Assembly: GCF_014648995.1 (NCBI RefSeq)
Contig: NZ_BMSE01000016.1
Coordinates: forward strand, 1 to 64,000
Direction: 5' to 3'
Source: Streptomyces massasporeus
GTDB lineage: Bacteria; Actinomycetota; Actinomycetes; Streptomycetales; Streptomycetaceae
DNA: 64,000 nucleotides
Shown: positions 7,101-14,719 of the stretch, piece by piece
Position numbering within the stretch: the stretch's first letter is position 1
Layout: the number at the start of each line of letters is the position of its first letter
Translations under genes and position numbers: made by a program
The notes under the pieces: generated by a model
What the model saw: the letters and a program-made list of their open reading frames with translations, nothing else
What the model was told of the DNA's origin: nothing
Database searches by the model: none

Positions 7101-9633
7101 GGGTGACCTGACGAAGAAGATCGACATCGATGCGCGCGGCGAGATCCTGGAGCTGAAGACGACCATCAACACGATGGTCGACCAGCTGTCGTCCTTCGCG
7201 GAGGAGGTCACCCGGGTCGCCCGCGAGGTGGGCACGGAGGGGCAGCTCGGCGGCCAGGCACGCGTGCGTGACGTGGACGGCACCTGGCGGGACCTGACCG
7301 AGTCGGTGAACGAGATGGCCGGGAACCTGACCCGGCAGGTGCGTGCCATCGCGCGCGTGGCGACCGCGGTGACCCGTGGCGATCTGAACCTGAAGATCGA
7401 CGTGGACGCGTCCGGGGAGATCCAGGAACTCCAGGACTACATCAACAAGATGATCGCCAACCTGCGCGACACCACCATCGCCAACAAGGAGCAGGACTGG
7501 CTCAAGGGCAACCTGGCCCGGATCTCGGCGCTGATGCAGGGCCGCCGCGACCTGGAGGACGTGGCCTCGTTGATCATGAGCGAGCTGACGCCGGTGGTCT
7601 CCGCGCAGCACGGCGCGTTCTTCCTGGCGATGCCGCTCGTCGACGGCGAGGACATGAACGCCTCGGACGACGACCAGTACGAGCTGCGGATGCTCGGCAG
7701 CTACGGCTACTCGATGGGCTCCATGCCGACGTCGTTCCAGCCGGGTGAGGCGCTGGTCGGGACGGCTGCCGAGGAGAAGCGCACGATCCTGGTGGAGAAC
7801 GCGCCGAGCGGCTACCTGAGGATCTCCTCGGGGCTCGGTGAGGCGCCGCCCGCGCAGGTGATCGTGCTGCCGGTGCTGTTCGAGGGCAGCGTGCTCGGCG
7901 TCATCGAGCTGGCGTCCTTCACGCCGTTCACGCAGATCCAGAAGGACTTCCTCAACCAGATCGCCGAGATGATCGCGACGAGCGTCAACACCATCTCCGT
8001 CAACACCAAGACCGAGCTGCTGCTGGCGCAGTCGCAGGAGCTGACCGAGCAACTGCGGGAGCGCTCGGCCGAGTTGGAGCAGCGGCAGAAGGCCCTCCAG
8101 GCGTCCAACGCCGAACTGGAGGAGAAGGCCGAGCTGCTGGCCCAGCAGAACCGCGACATCGAGGTGAAGAACACCGAGATCGAGGAGGCGCGGCAGGTCC
8201 TGGAGGAGCGCGCCGAGCAGCTCGCGGTGTCGATGCGCTACAAGAGCGAGTTCCTCGCGAACATGTCGCACGAGCTGCGTACGCCGCTCAACTCGCTGCT
8301 GATCCTGGCCAAGCTGCTCGCCGACAACGCCGAGGGGAACCTCTCCCCGAAGCAGGTCGAATTCGCCGAGACGATCCACGGGGCCGGGTCGGACCTGCTC
8401 CAGCTCATCAACGACATCCTCGACCTCTCGAAGGTCGAGGCGGGCAAGATGGACGTCTCCCCGACGCGGATCGCGCTCGTCCAGCTCGTGGACTACGTGG
8501 AGGCCACCTTCCGGCCGCTGACCGCGGAGAAGGGCCTGGACCTGTCGGTGCGGGTCTCGCCGGAGCTGCCCGCGACGCTGCACACCGACGAGCAGCGGCT
8601 GCTGCAGGTGCTGCGCAACCTGCTGTCGAACGCGGTGAAGTTCACCGACTCGGGGTCGGTGGAGCTGGTCATCAGGCCGGCGCGGGACGACGTGCCGCAG
8701 AAGATCCGGGAGCAGTTGCTGGAGACCGGGTCGCTGACCGATCCGGACGCCGAGCTGATCGCGTTCTCCGTGACCGACACCGGGATCGGCATCGCGTCCA
8801 GCAAGATGCGCGTGATCTTCGAGGCGTTCAAGCAGGCCGACGGCACCACCAGCCGCAAGTACGGCGGTACGGGCCTCGGGCTGTCCATCTCGCGGGAGAT
8901 CGCGCAGCTCCTCGGCGGTGAGATCTTCGCGCAGAGCGAGCCCAGCCGTGGCTCGACGTTCACGCTGTACCTGCCGCTGCACCCGAGCGAACTGCCGCCG
9001 CAGGGCTACCAGCAGCAGCTGCCCAGCCTGGAGGCCGGCGACCTGGTCGCGTCGACGTCCGACCCGGCCGCGCTGCCGGACGCGGAGGTCGAGACGCCGG
9101 CCGAGGTGACGTCGTACCGTGAGACGCAGAACGGGCCCGCCGCCCTGTTCCGGCGGCGCCGCAGGATGCCCGAGCTGCCGCCGCGCCCCGCGCAGCTGGA
9201 GCAGTGGACCCCGACCGAGCAGCAGCCGGCGCCGCGGCCGACCCGCGGCATCCGGTTCGGCGGCCAGAAGGTCCTGATCGTGGACGACGACATCCGCAAC
9301 GTCTTCGCCCTGACCAGCGTCCTGGAGCAGCACGGCTTGTCCGTGCTGTACGCCGAGAACGGCCGTGAGGGGATCGAGGTCCTGGAGCAGCACGACGACG
9401 TGGCGGTCGTGCTGATGGACATCATGATGCCCGAGATGGACGGGTACGCGACGACCACGGCGATTCGCAGGATGCCGCAGTTCGCCGGCCTGCCGATCAT
9501 CGCGCTGACCGCGAAGGCGATGAAGGGCGACCGTGAGAAGGCGATCGAATCGGGTGCTTCCGATTACGTGACCAAGCCGGTCGACCCCGATCACCTGCTG
9601 GCGGTGATGGATCAGTGGATGCGAGGGGAATGA
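4162..9633 (+). CDS. osaA: OsaA-like hybrid sensor histidine kinase with tandem HAMP array
   Basis: A very large (1823 residues) cytoplasmic hybrid kinase. The N-terminal ~1090 residues are about twelve HAMP-like repeats of 92 residues, recognisable by the recurring phrase VTTAVAxGDLSxKV and by LGGQAxVPGVxGTWKDLTDSVN. They are followed by a GAF domain (~1110-1285), a coiled coil (~1286-1356), HisKA with the phospho-accepting His1370 in MSHELRTPLNSLL, a HATPase (GTGLGLSIS) and a receiver domain with Asp1753 in VLMDIMMPEMDGYA. No membrane segment is seen. In S. coelicolor OsaA acts with OsaB in osmoadaptation. GTG 4162 was chosen because GGAGGG (4151-4156) precedes it; GTG 4132 would add ten residues. 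Confidence 0.93.
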   Translation: MESGAATRGKKARAKGGQSPINQGKVRSGTTEVDTAALNRLMAALVSMRDGNFRKRLTVSGDGVMAEIAAVFNEVADRNLHLTGELSRVRRMVGREGKLTERLETGACEGSWATAIDNSNALVDDLVRPVSEVGRVLSAVAEGDLSPRMELRTQVPDGNSQPLRGEFLKVGRTVNNLVDQLSTFTDEVTRVASEVGTEGKLGGQARVRGMSGSWRDLTDSVNTMAYRLTAQVRDIALVTTAVAKGDLSRKVTVQVAGEMLELKNTVNTMVDQLSAFSSEVTRVAREVGTEGALGGQAQVPGVDGVWKELTDSVNTMAGNLTAQVRGIAEVTTAVANGDLSRKVTVPARGEVAQLAETINQMTETLRIFADEVTRVANEVGAEGRLGGQANVPGAAGTWKDLTDSVNTVFRNLTTQVRDIAAVTTAVANGDLSQKVTVDVAGEMLELKNTVNTMVDQLSAFGAEVTRVAREIGVEGELGGQAQVPGAAGTWKDLTDSVNTAFRNLTGQVRNIAQVTTAVANGDLSQKVTVDVSGEMLKLKNTVNTMVDQLSSFADQVTRMARDVGTEGRLGGQARVDGVSGTWKELTDSVNSMAGNLTSQVRNIAQVTTAVARGDLSQKIDVDARGEILELKNTINTMVDQLSAFADQVTRVAREVGTDGRLGGQAQVPGVAGVWRDLTDSVNGMASNLTGQVRNIAQVATAVARGDLSQKITVDARGEILELKNTLNTMVDQLSSFAEEVTRVAREVGTEGILGGQAEVQGVSGTWKDLTQSVNGMANNLTIQVRNIAEVTTAVARGDLSKKITVDAKGEILELVTTVNTMVDQLSSFAEQVTRVAREVGTEGILGGQAHVPGVTGIWKDLSDNVNLMAKNLTTQVRNISQVSAAVANGDLTRQVTIEARGEVAQLADTINTMVKTLSSFAEQVTKVAREVGTDGILGGQAHVPGVAGTWKDLTESVNQMASNLTGQVRNIAMVTTAIAKGDLTKKIDIDARGEILELKTTINTMVDQLSSFAEEVTRVAREVGTEGQLGGQARVRDVDGTWRDLTESVNEMAGNLTRQVRAIARVATAVTRGDLNLKIDVDASGEIQELQDYINKMIANLRDTTIANKEQDWLKGNLARISALMQGRRDLEDVASLIMSELTPVVSAQHGAFFLAMPLVDGEDMNASDDDQYELRMLGSYGYSMGSMPTSFQPGEALVGTAAEEKRTILVENAPSGYLRISSGLGEAPPAQVIVLPVLFEGSVLGVIELASFTPFTQIQKDFLNQIAEMIATSVNTISVNTKTELLLAQSQELTEQLRERSAELEQRQKALQASNAELEEKAELLAQQNRDIEVKNTEIEEARQVLEERAEQLAVSMRYKSEFLANMSHELRTPLNSLLILAKLLADNAEGNLSPKQVEFAETIHGAGSDLLQLINDILDLSKVEAGKMDVSPTRIALVQLVDYVEATFRPLTAEKGLDLSVRVSPELPATLHTDEQRLLQVLRNLLSNAVKFTDSGSVELVIRPARDDVPQKIREQLLETGSLTDPDAELIAFSVTDTGIGIASSKMRVIFEAFKQADGTTSRKYGGTGLGLSISREIAQLLGGEIFAQSEPSRGSTFTLYLPLHPSELPPQGYQQQLPSLEAGDLVASTSDPAALPDAEVETPAEVTSYRETQNGPAALFRRRRRMPELPPRPAQLEQWTPTEQQPAPRPTRGIRFGGQKVLIVDDDIRNVFALTSVLEQHGLSVLYAENGREGIEVLEQHDDVAVVLMDIMMPEMDGYATTTAIRRMPQFAGLPIIALTAKAMKGDREKAIESGASDYVTKPVDPDHLLAVMDQWMRGE
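4560..7440 (+). repeat. In-gene array of ~276-bp HAMP-coding repeats
   Basis: The osaA coding sequence contains eleven successive ~276-bp (92-codon) related units, beginning near the first GDLSPRM box and ending at GDLNLKI, preceded by one more divergent unit. Neighbouring units share long near-identical nucleotide tracts, for example around 5420-5540 and 5700-5800, suggesting recent duplication or gene conversion inside the array. Confidence 0.85.
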
Positions 9634-9940
9634 GGGGAACGTCGGTCAGTTGCGCGACCATGACGGGAAGGTTCGGTGTTCACGCGGAGTTGCCGACTCG
9701 GTGTGCGCATAGTCGTGTAGAAGTACAAGATCTGGGGAACCTTCTGGTCTCCTGCTGCGTTTCTGCTACGTGCACCGTGACATCGCGGTGACAGGGTGTG
9801 GCGACGGGCGGGGTGCGGCTACGATGACCGGCACAAGGACGGGCGACGCAAGGGAGTCGTCCCCTGGGGCGGCACCCACCGGTGCTTCCCCAGGTCCTGC
9901 GGACAGGGGAGGCCCCACGCCGGGGCGAGGAGGGCGGGCC
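9634..9940 (+). promoter_or_regulatory. osaA-osaB intergenic region with possible osaB promoter
   Basis: The 307-bp gap between two same-strand genes suggests that osaB has its own promoter. A TACGAT hexamer (9820-9825) lies 17 nt after TGTGGC (9797-9802) and about 115 nt before the osaB start. No strong terminator is visible after osaA, so read-through is also possible. No gene is supported here. Confidence 0.4.
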
Positions 9941-10621
9941 ATGGTGCAGAAGGCCAAGATCCTCCTGGTCGATGACCGGCCGGAGAATCTGCTGGCGCTG
10001 GAGGCGATCCTCTCTGCGCTCGATCAGACGCTGGTGCGGGCATCGTCCGGGGAGGAAGCGCTCAAAGCGCTGCTCACGGACGACTTCGCGGTCATCCTGC
10101 TGGACGTTCAGATGCCAGGCATGGACGGCTTCGAGACGGCCGCGCACATCAAGCGCCGCGAGCGGACCCGGGACATCCCGATCATCTTCCTCACGGCGAT
10201 CAACCACGGCCCGCACCACACCTTCCGGGGTTACGCGGCGGGCGCGGTGGACTACATCTCCAAGCCGTTCGACCCGTGGGTGCTGCGCGCGAAGGTCTCC
10301 GTCTTCGTCGAGCTGTACATGAAGAACTGCCAGCTCCGGGAGCAGGCGTCGCTGCTGCGGCTCCAGTTGGAGGGCAACGGCAAGGACGCGGGCGGCGAGG
10401 CCAAGGAGTCGGCCGGGCTGCTCGCCGAGCTCTCCGCGCGGCTCGCGGCCGTCGAGGAGCAGGCCGAAGCGCTGACCAAGCAGCTCAACGACGAGTCGAC
10501 GGACGCCGCCGCGGTGGCCACGGCGGCTCATCTGGAGCGCAAGCTCACGGGGTTGCGGCGGGCGCTGGACGCGCTGGAGCCGGGCACCGGGAGCGCGTCC
10601 TCGGTGTCCTCGCAGAACTGA
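9941..10621 (+). CDS. osaB: OsaB-like response regulator with C-terminal coiled coil
   Basis: A 226-residue protein with an N-terminal receiver domain (acidic pair DD at 11-12, phospho-acceptor Asp55 in VILLDVQMPGMDG, switch Thr and Lys in FLTAIN and YISKPFD). The C-terminal ~95 residues (MKNCQLREQASLLRLQLEG onward) are Ala/Glu/Leu-rich and read as coiled coil; no DNA-binding domain is seen. It is the cognate partner of OsaA and presumably signals by protein contact. ATG 9941 has a strong AGGAGGG upstream (9927-9933); a longer upstream frame is low-complexity and rejected. Confidence 0.92.
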   Translation: MVQKAKILLVDDRPENLLALEAILSALDQTLVRASSGEEALKALLTDDFAVILLDVQMPGMDGFETAAHIKRRERTRDIPIIFLTAINHGPHHTFRGYAAGAVDYISKPFDPWVLRAKVSVFVELYMKNCQLREQASLLRLQLEGNGKDAGGEAKESAGLLAELSARLAAVEEQAEALTKQLNDESTDAAAVATAAHLERKLTGLRRALDALEPGTGSASSVSSQN

Positions 10622-10748
10622 CCCACGCACAGGCGGGATTGCCCGTCCGTGAGCGCGCGTCAGTTTCGTGCCTCTCCCGAAGCGACACGAACGGGTGAAG
10701 CCGTGGACACGCGTGTCCCCTGTCGTCTCCACCGGTAACCTCACACTC

Positions 10749-13517
10749 ATGGCCTCACGTCCCTCCGCAGCCAAGAAGCCGCCGCCCCCCAAGAAGGCGG
10801 CCGTGAAGGCTCCGGCGAAGAAGGCCGCCGCCAAGAAGGCTCCCGCGAAGAAGGCGCCCGCCAGGAAGGCCGCGGCCAAGAAGGTCGCGCCCAGACCGGC
10901 ACCCAGCCCCACCGGTGGCATCTACCGGCTGGTGCGCGCGGTGTGGCTCGGCGTGGCGCACGCGGTCGGCGCCGTGTTCCGCGGCATAGGGCAGGGCGCC
11001 AAGAATCTCGACCCGGCCCACCGCAAGGACGGTGTCGCCCTGCTGCTGCTCGGCATCGGACTGATCGTCGCCGCGGGCACCTGGGCCGACCTCAAGGGCC
11101 CCGTGGGCGACCTCGTCGAGATCCTGGTGACCGGTGCCTTCGGCCGGCTCGACCTGCTCGTGCCGATACTGCTCGCCGTCATCGCCGTGCGGTTCATCCG
11201 CCACCCGGAGAAGCCCGAGGCCAACGGACGCATCGTCATCGGCCTGTCCGCGCTCGTCATCGGCGTGCTCGGCCAGGTCCACATCGCGTGCGGCTCACCC
11301 GCGCGTGGCGACGGCATGCAGGCCATAAGGGACGCCGGCGGCCTCATCGGCTGGGGCATGGCGACGCCGCTGTCGTACGCCATGGGCGACGTGCTCGCCG
11401 TGCCGCTGCTGGTGCTGCTGACGGTCTTCGGGCTGCTCGTCGTCACGGCCACGCCGGTCAACGCCATCCCGCAGCGGCTGCGGCTGCTCGGGGTGCGTCT
11501 CGGGATCCTGCGCGACCCGGCCGAGGACGAGTTCGATTTCGCCGAGGACGACGAGCGCTACGAGGAGCAGTGGCGCGAGGCGCTGCCCGCGCGCCCGCGC
11601 GGCAGGCGTGCGCCGGCGCCCGAGGCGTACGACCCGGACAGTGCCGAGGAGGAGGCCCTCACCCGGCGCCGTGGCCGCCCTCGCCGCTCGGCGGTGCCGC
11701 AGCCCGACATGGACCGGCGCAGGGACGCCGTGGACGTCGCGGCGGCGGCAGCGGCGGCCCTCGACGGTGCCGTGCTGCACGGCATGCCGCCCTCCCCGAT
11801 CGTCGCCGACCTCACCCAGGGCGTACGGGTGGGGGACCAGGAGGCGACCACACCCACGCCCGTCCCGTCCGCCCGCCCGCAGCAGGAGAAGCTCAAGCAG
11901 GACAAGCTCAAGCAGGACAGGCCCGAGCAGGACGCGCCCGAATCGCCCAAGCCGAAGCCGGGTGTCCGCGACCTCACCAAGTCCCCGCCCGCCGAGCCCC
12001 GCGACCTGCCCCCGCGCGCGGAGCAGCTCCAGCTGTCCGGCGACATCACGTACTCCCTTCCGTCGCTCGACCTGCTGGAGCGCGGCGGCCCGGGCAAGTC
12101 CCGCAGCGCCGCCAACGACCTCATCGTCGAGTCGCTGACGACGGTCTTCACCGAGTTCAAGGTGGACGCCAGTGTCACCGGCTTCACCCGCGGGCCGACG
12201 GTCACGCGCTACGAGGTCGAGCTCGGCCCCGCCGTGAAGGTCGAGCGGATCACCGCGCTGACCAAGAACATCGCCTACGCGGTCGCCAGCCCGGACGTGC
12301 GGATCATCAGCCCGATCCCGGGCAAGTCCGCGGTCGGCATCGAGATCCCCAACACCGACCGGGAGATGGTCAACCTCGGCGACGTCCTGCGTCTCGCGGA
12401 GTCCGCCGAGGACGACGACCCGATGCTGGTCGCCTTCGGCAAGGACGTCGAGGGCGGCTACGTCATGCACTCGCTGGCGAAGATGCCGCACATGCTGGTC
12501 GCCGGCGCCACCGGCTCCGGCAAGTCGTCCTGCATCAACTGCCTGATCACCTCGGTCATGATGCGGGCGACCCCCGAGGACGTGCGGATGATCCTGGTCG
12601 ACCCCAAGCGGGTCGAGCTGACCGCGTACGAGGGCATTCCGCACCTGATCACGCCGATCATCACCAACCCCAAGCGGGCCGCCGAGGCACTCCAGTGGGT
12701 CGTCCGCGAGATGGACCTGCGCTACGACGACCTGGCGGCCTACGGCTACCGGCACATCGACGACTTCAACCGGGCCGTGCGCGAGGGCAAGGTCAAGCCG
12801 CCCGAGGGCAGCGAGCGCGAGCTCCAGCCGTACCCCTACCTGCTGGTCATCGTCGACGAGCTCGCCGACCTGATGATGGTCGCGCCGCGGGACGTCGAGG
12901 ACGCGATCGTGCGCATCACGCAGCTCGCGCGCGCGGCCGGCATCCACCTGGTGCTCGCCACGCAGCGGCCGTCGGTGGACGTCGTCACCGGTCTGATCAA
13001 GGCGAACGTCCCGTCGCGGCTGGCGTTCGCCACGTCCTCGCTGGCCGACTCGCGGGTCATCCTCGACCAGCCGGGCGCCGAGAAGCTCATCGGCAAGGGC
13101 GACGGGCTGTTCCTGCCCATGGGCGCCAACAAGCCCACCCGTATGCAGGGCGCCTTCGTCACCGAGGAGGAGATCGCGGGCGTCGTCCGGCACTGCAAGG
13201 ACCAGATGACGCCGGTCTTCCGGGAGGACGTCGTCGTGGGCACCAAGCAGAAGAAGGAGATCGACGAGGACATCGGCGACGACCTCGACCTGCTGTGCCA
13301 GGCGGCCGAGCTGGTCGTCTCCACGCAGTTCGGGTCGACGTCCATGCTCCAGCGCAAGCTGCGCGTCGGCTTCGCCAAGGCCGGCCGGCTGATGGACCTG
13401 ATGGAGTCCCGGAACATCGTCGGACCGAGCGAGGGTTCGAAGGCTCGTGACGTTCTTGTGAAGCCTGATGAGCTGGATGGCGTGCTCGCCGTGATCCGGG
13501 GGGAGTCTGAAGGGTAG
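10749..13517 (+). CDS. ftsK: DNA translocase FtsK/SpoIIIE
   Basis: A 922-residue septal DNA pump that clears chromosomes from closing sporulation septa. The order is a Lys/Ala/Pro-rich basic tail (repeats of KKAPAKKA), about four membrane helices (~90-240), an acidic/Gln-rich linker, and a RecA-like motor. Walker A GATGSGKS is at 586-593 and Walker B is LLVIVDELADLMM. The C-terminal winged-helix gamma domain (LDLLCQAAELVVSTQFGSTSMLQRKLRVG) reads DNA polarity signals. ATG 10749 lies 7 nt after TAACCT (10736-10741), the pattern of a leaderless mRNA; an ATG at 10668 in the same frame has weaker support. Confidence 0.93.
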   Translation: MASRPSAAKKPPPPKKAAVKAPAKKAAAKKAPAKKAPARKAAAKKVAPRPAPSPTGGIYRLVRAVWLGVAHAVGAVFRGIGQGAKNLDPAHRKDGVALLLLGIGLIVAAGTWADLKGPVGDLVEILVTGAFGRLDLLVPILLAVIAVRFIRHPEKPEANGRIVIGLSALVIGVLGQVHIACGSPARGDGMQAIRDAGGLIGWGMATPLSYAMGDVLAVPLLVLLTVFGLLVVTATPVNAIPQRLRLLGVRLGILRDPAEDEFDFAEDDERYEEQWREALPARPRGRRAPAPEAYDPDSAEEEALTRRRGRPRRSAVPQPDMDRRRDAVDVAAAAAAALDGAVLHGMPPSPIVADLTQGVRVGDQEATTPTPVPSARPQQEKLKQDKLKQDRPEQDAPESPKPKPGVRDLTKSPPAEPRDLPPRAEQLQLSGDITYSLPSLDLLERGGPGKSRSAANDLIVESLTTVFTEFKVDASVTGFTRGPTVTRYEVELGPAVKVERITALTKNIAYAVASPDVRIISPIPGKSAVGIEIPNTDREMVNLGDVLRLAESAEDDDPMLVAFGKDVEGGYVMHSLAKMPHMLVAGATGSGKSSCINCLITSVMMRATPEDVRMILVDPKRVELTAYEGIPHLITPIITNPKRAAEALQWVVREMDLRYDDLAAYGYRHIDDFNRAVREGKVKPPEGSERELQPYPYLLVIVDELADLMMVAPRDVEDAIVRITQLARAAGIHLVLATQRPSVDVVTGLIKANVPSRLAFATSSLADSRVILDQPGAEKLIGKGDGLFLPMGANKPTRMQGAFVTEEEIAGVVRHCKDQMTPVFREDVVVGTKQKKEIDEDIGDDLDLLCQAAELVVSTQFGSTSMLQRKLRVGFAKAGRLMDLMESRNIVGPSEGSKARDVLVKPDELDGVLAVIRGESEG

Positions 13518-13657
13518 GGAAGCGGGACACGGTGATCGTCTCGCGGCGCGTTACGGCAATCGGGTGTCCGGATCGTGACTCACCCGTAAGGGATCATCGA
13601 GCAACCGTTTCCCTTCGGCGTACGTCAAGTTGAGGGAAGCAACAACCAGCGACCCCA

Positions 13658-13685
13658 CCATCGGAATGTCGGGCCATTCCGATGG
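13658..13685. other. Perfect inverted repeat between ftsK and the RodZ-like gene
   Basis: CCATCGGAAT (13658-13667) and ATTCCGATGG (13676-13685) form a perfect 10-bp inverted repeat with an 8-nt spacer. It is AT-richer than its surroundings and lacks a T run. It may be an operator for the downstream promoter or an ftsK terminator. Confidence 0.6.
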
Positions 13686-13707
13686 CGTACAAAGTGACAC
13701 CGCCCGG

Positions 13708-13738
13708 TTGCCCCACCCTTTTGGTACCCCCCTAGACT
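13708..13738 (+). promoter_or_regulatory. Probable promoter of the RodZ-like gene
   Basis: TTGCCC (13708-13713) and TAGACT (13733-13738) are spaced by 19 nt. They would start transcription near 13745, about 36 nt before the GTG start. Confidence 0.5.
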
Positions 13739-13780
13739 GAACTTCCAGCACAGGCGGCTACACGCTCGAAAGGCGCCCCC

Positions 13781-14626
13781 GTGTCCATCGGCAACTCCCC
13801 TGAAGACGAGCGTCCGTTCGAAAACGAGCACGTCGAAGCAGACCGCGAGGAAGCCCGCCCCTCCATCGGCCGTGCCCTGCAGCAGGCTCGTATCGCCGCC
13901 GGGCTGACCGTCGACGACGTCAGTAGCGCCACCCGGGTCCGCATGAACATCGTGCACGCCATCGAGGCGGACGACTTCTCCGCCTGCGGCGGGGACGTCT
14001 ACGCCCGCGGGCACATCCGGACCCTGGCCAAGGCCGTCCACCTCGACCCCGAGCCGCTGCTCGCCCAGTACGGCGACGAGCACGGCGGGCGTCCGGCACC
14101 GACCCCGGCAGCTCCCCTCTTCGAGGCGGAACGCATCCGTCCGGAGCGGCGCGGCCCCAACTGGACCGCGGCCATGGTCGCCGCGATCGTCGCCGTGATC
14201 GGTTTCGTCGGCTTCACGATGTTCCAGGGCGACGACAGCGGCAACGAGGCGAACGTGGCGGAGGGCTCCACGCCCAGTAACTCCGCCTCCCCGACCACCA
14301 AGACCAAGAAGCCCGCCGACCCCAAGCCCGAGCCGTCCGACAGTGCCATCGCGGCCGCGCCGCAGGACAAGGTGACGGTCCGGGTGGCCGCCGCCGACGG
14401 CCGCAGCTGGATCGCCGCCAAGGACCACAACGGCCGGATGATCTTCGACGGTGTCCTCAAGCAGGGCGACACCAAGACCTTCCAGGACAGCTCGAAGGTC
14501 CACCTCGTCCTCGGCGACGCCGGCGCGATCGACCTCTTCGTCAACGGCAAGAAGATCGAGGAGAACTTCCAGCCGGGGGCCGTCGAACGCCTGACGTACA
14601 CGAAGGGCGATCCCGAGGCCGGGTGA
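13781..14626 (+). CDS. RodZ-like helix-turn-helix membrane protein
   Basis: This 281-residue protein has an N-terminal XRE-type HTH (~27-95: LQQARIAAGLTVDDVSSATRV...GDVYARGHIRTLAKAV), one membrane helix (WTAAMVAAIVAVIGFVGFTMF, ~128-148), a Pro/Thr/Lys linker and an extracellular beta domain of the RodZ C-terminal type (VTVRVAAADGRSWIAAKDHNGRMIFDGVL). RodZ relatives link the cell-wall machinery to the cytoskeleton. The GTG start has GAAAGG upstream. A stem-loop follows the stop. Confidence 0.85.
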   Translation: MSIGNSPEDERPFENEHVEADREEARPSIGRALQQARIAAGLTVDDVSSATRVRMNIVHAIEADDFSACGGDVYARGHIRTLAKAVHLDPEPLLAQYGDEHGGRPAPTPAAPLFEAERIRPERRGPNWTAAMVAAIVAVIGFVGFTMFQGDDSGNEANVAEGSTPSNSASPTTKTKKPADPKPEPSDSAIAAAPQDKVTVRVAAADGRSWIAAKDHNGRMIFDGVLKQGDTKTFQDSSKVHLVLGDAGAIDLFVNGKKIEENFQPGAVERLTYTKGDPEAG

Positions 14627-14650
14627 TCAGCCCGAAACGTCCAGTTGATA

Positions 14651-14679
14651 CGGGGTTGGCCGGGAAACGGCCAACCCCG
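14651..14679 (+). terminator. Stem-loop terminator after the RodZ-like gene
   Basis: A perfect 12-bp stem (CGGGGTTGGCCG, 14651-14662, with 14668-14679) and a five-base loop GGAAA lie 25 bp after the stop. There is no T run, as is common for Streptomyces terminators. Confidence 0.75.
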
Positions 14680-14719
14680 TCGACGTGGGGTGTCAGCGGG
14701 ACGAAGTAGTCTTGAGCCC

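Noticed and set aside
4560..7440. Regularly spaced repeats resembling a CRISPR array
   Set aside because: The repeats are 276 bp, coding and HAMP-like. No short direct repeat with unique spacers or cas gene is present.
3658..9594. Very long open minus-strand frame antisense to osaA, contiguous with osaC
   Set aside because: It is an in-phase shadow of the osaA HAMP repeats created by high G+C third positions. Its sequence is His/Arg/Leu/Gly low-complexity, while osaA in the other strand is a clear kinase.
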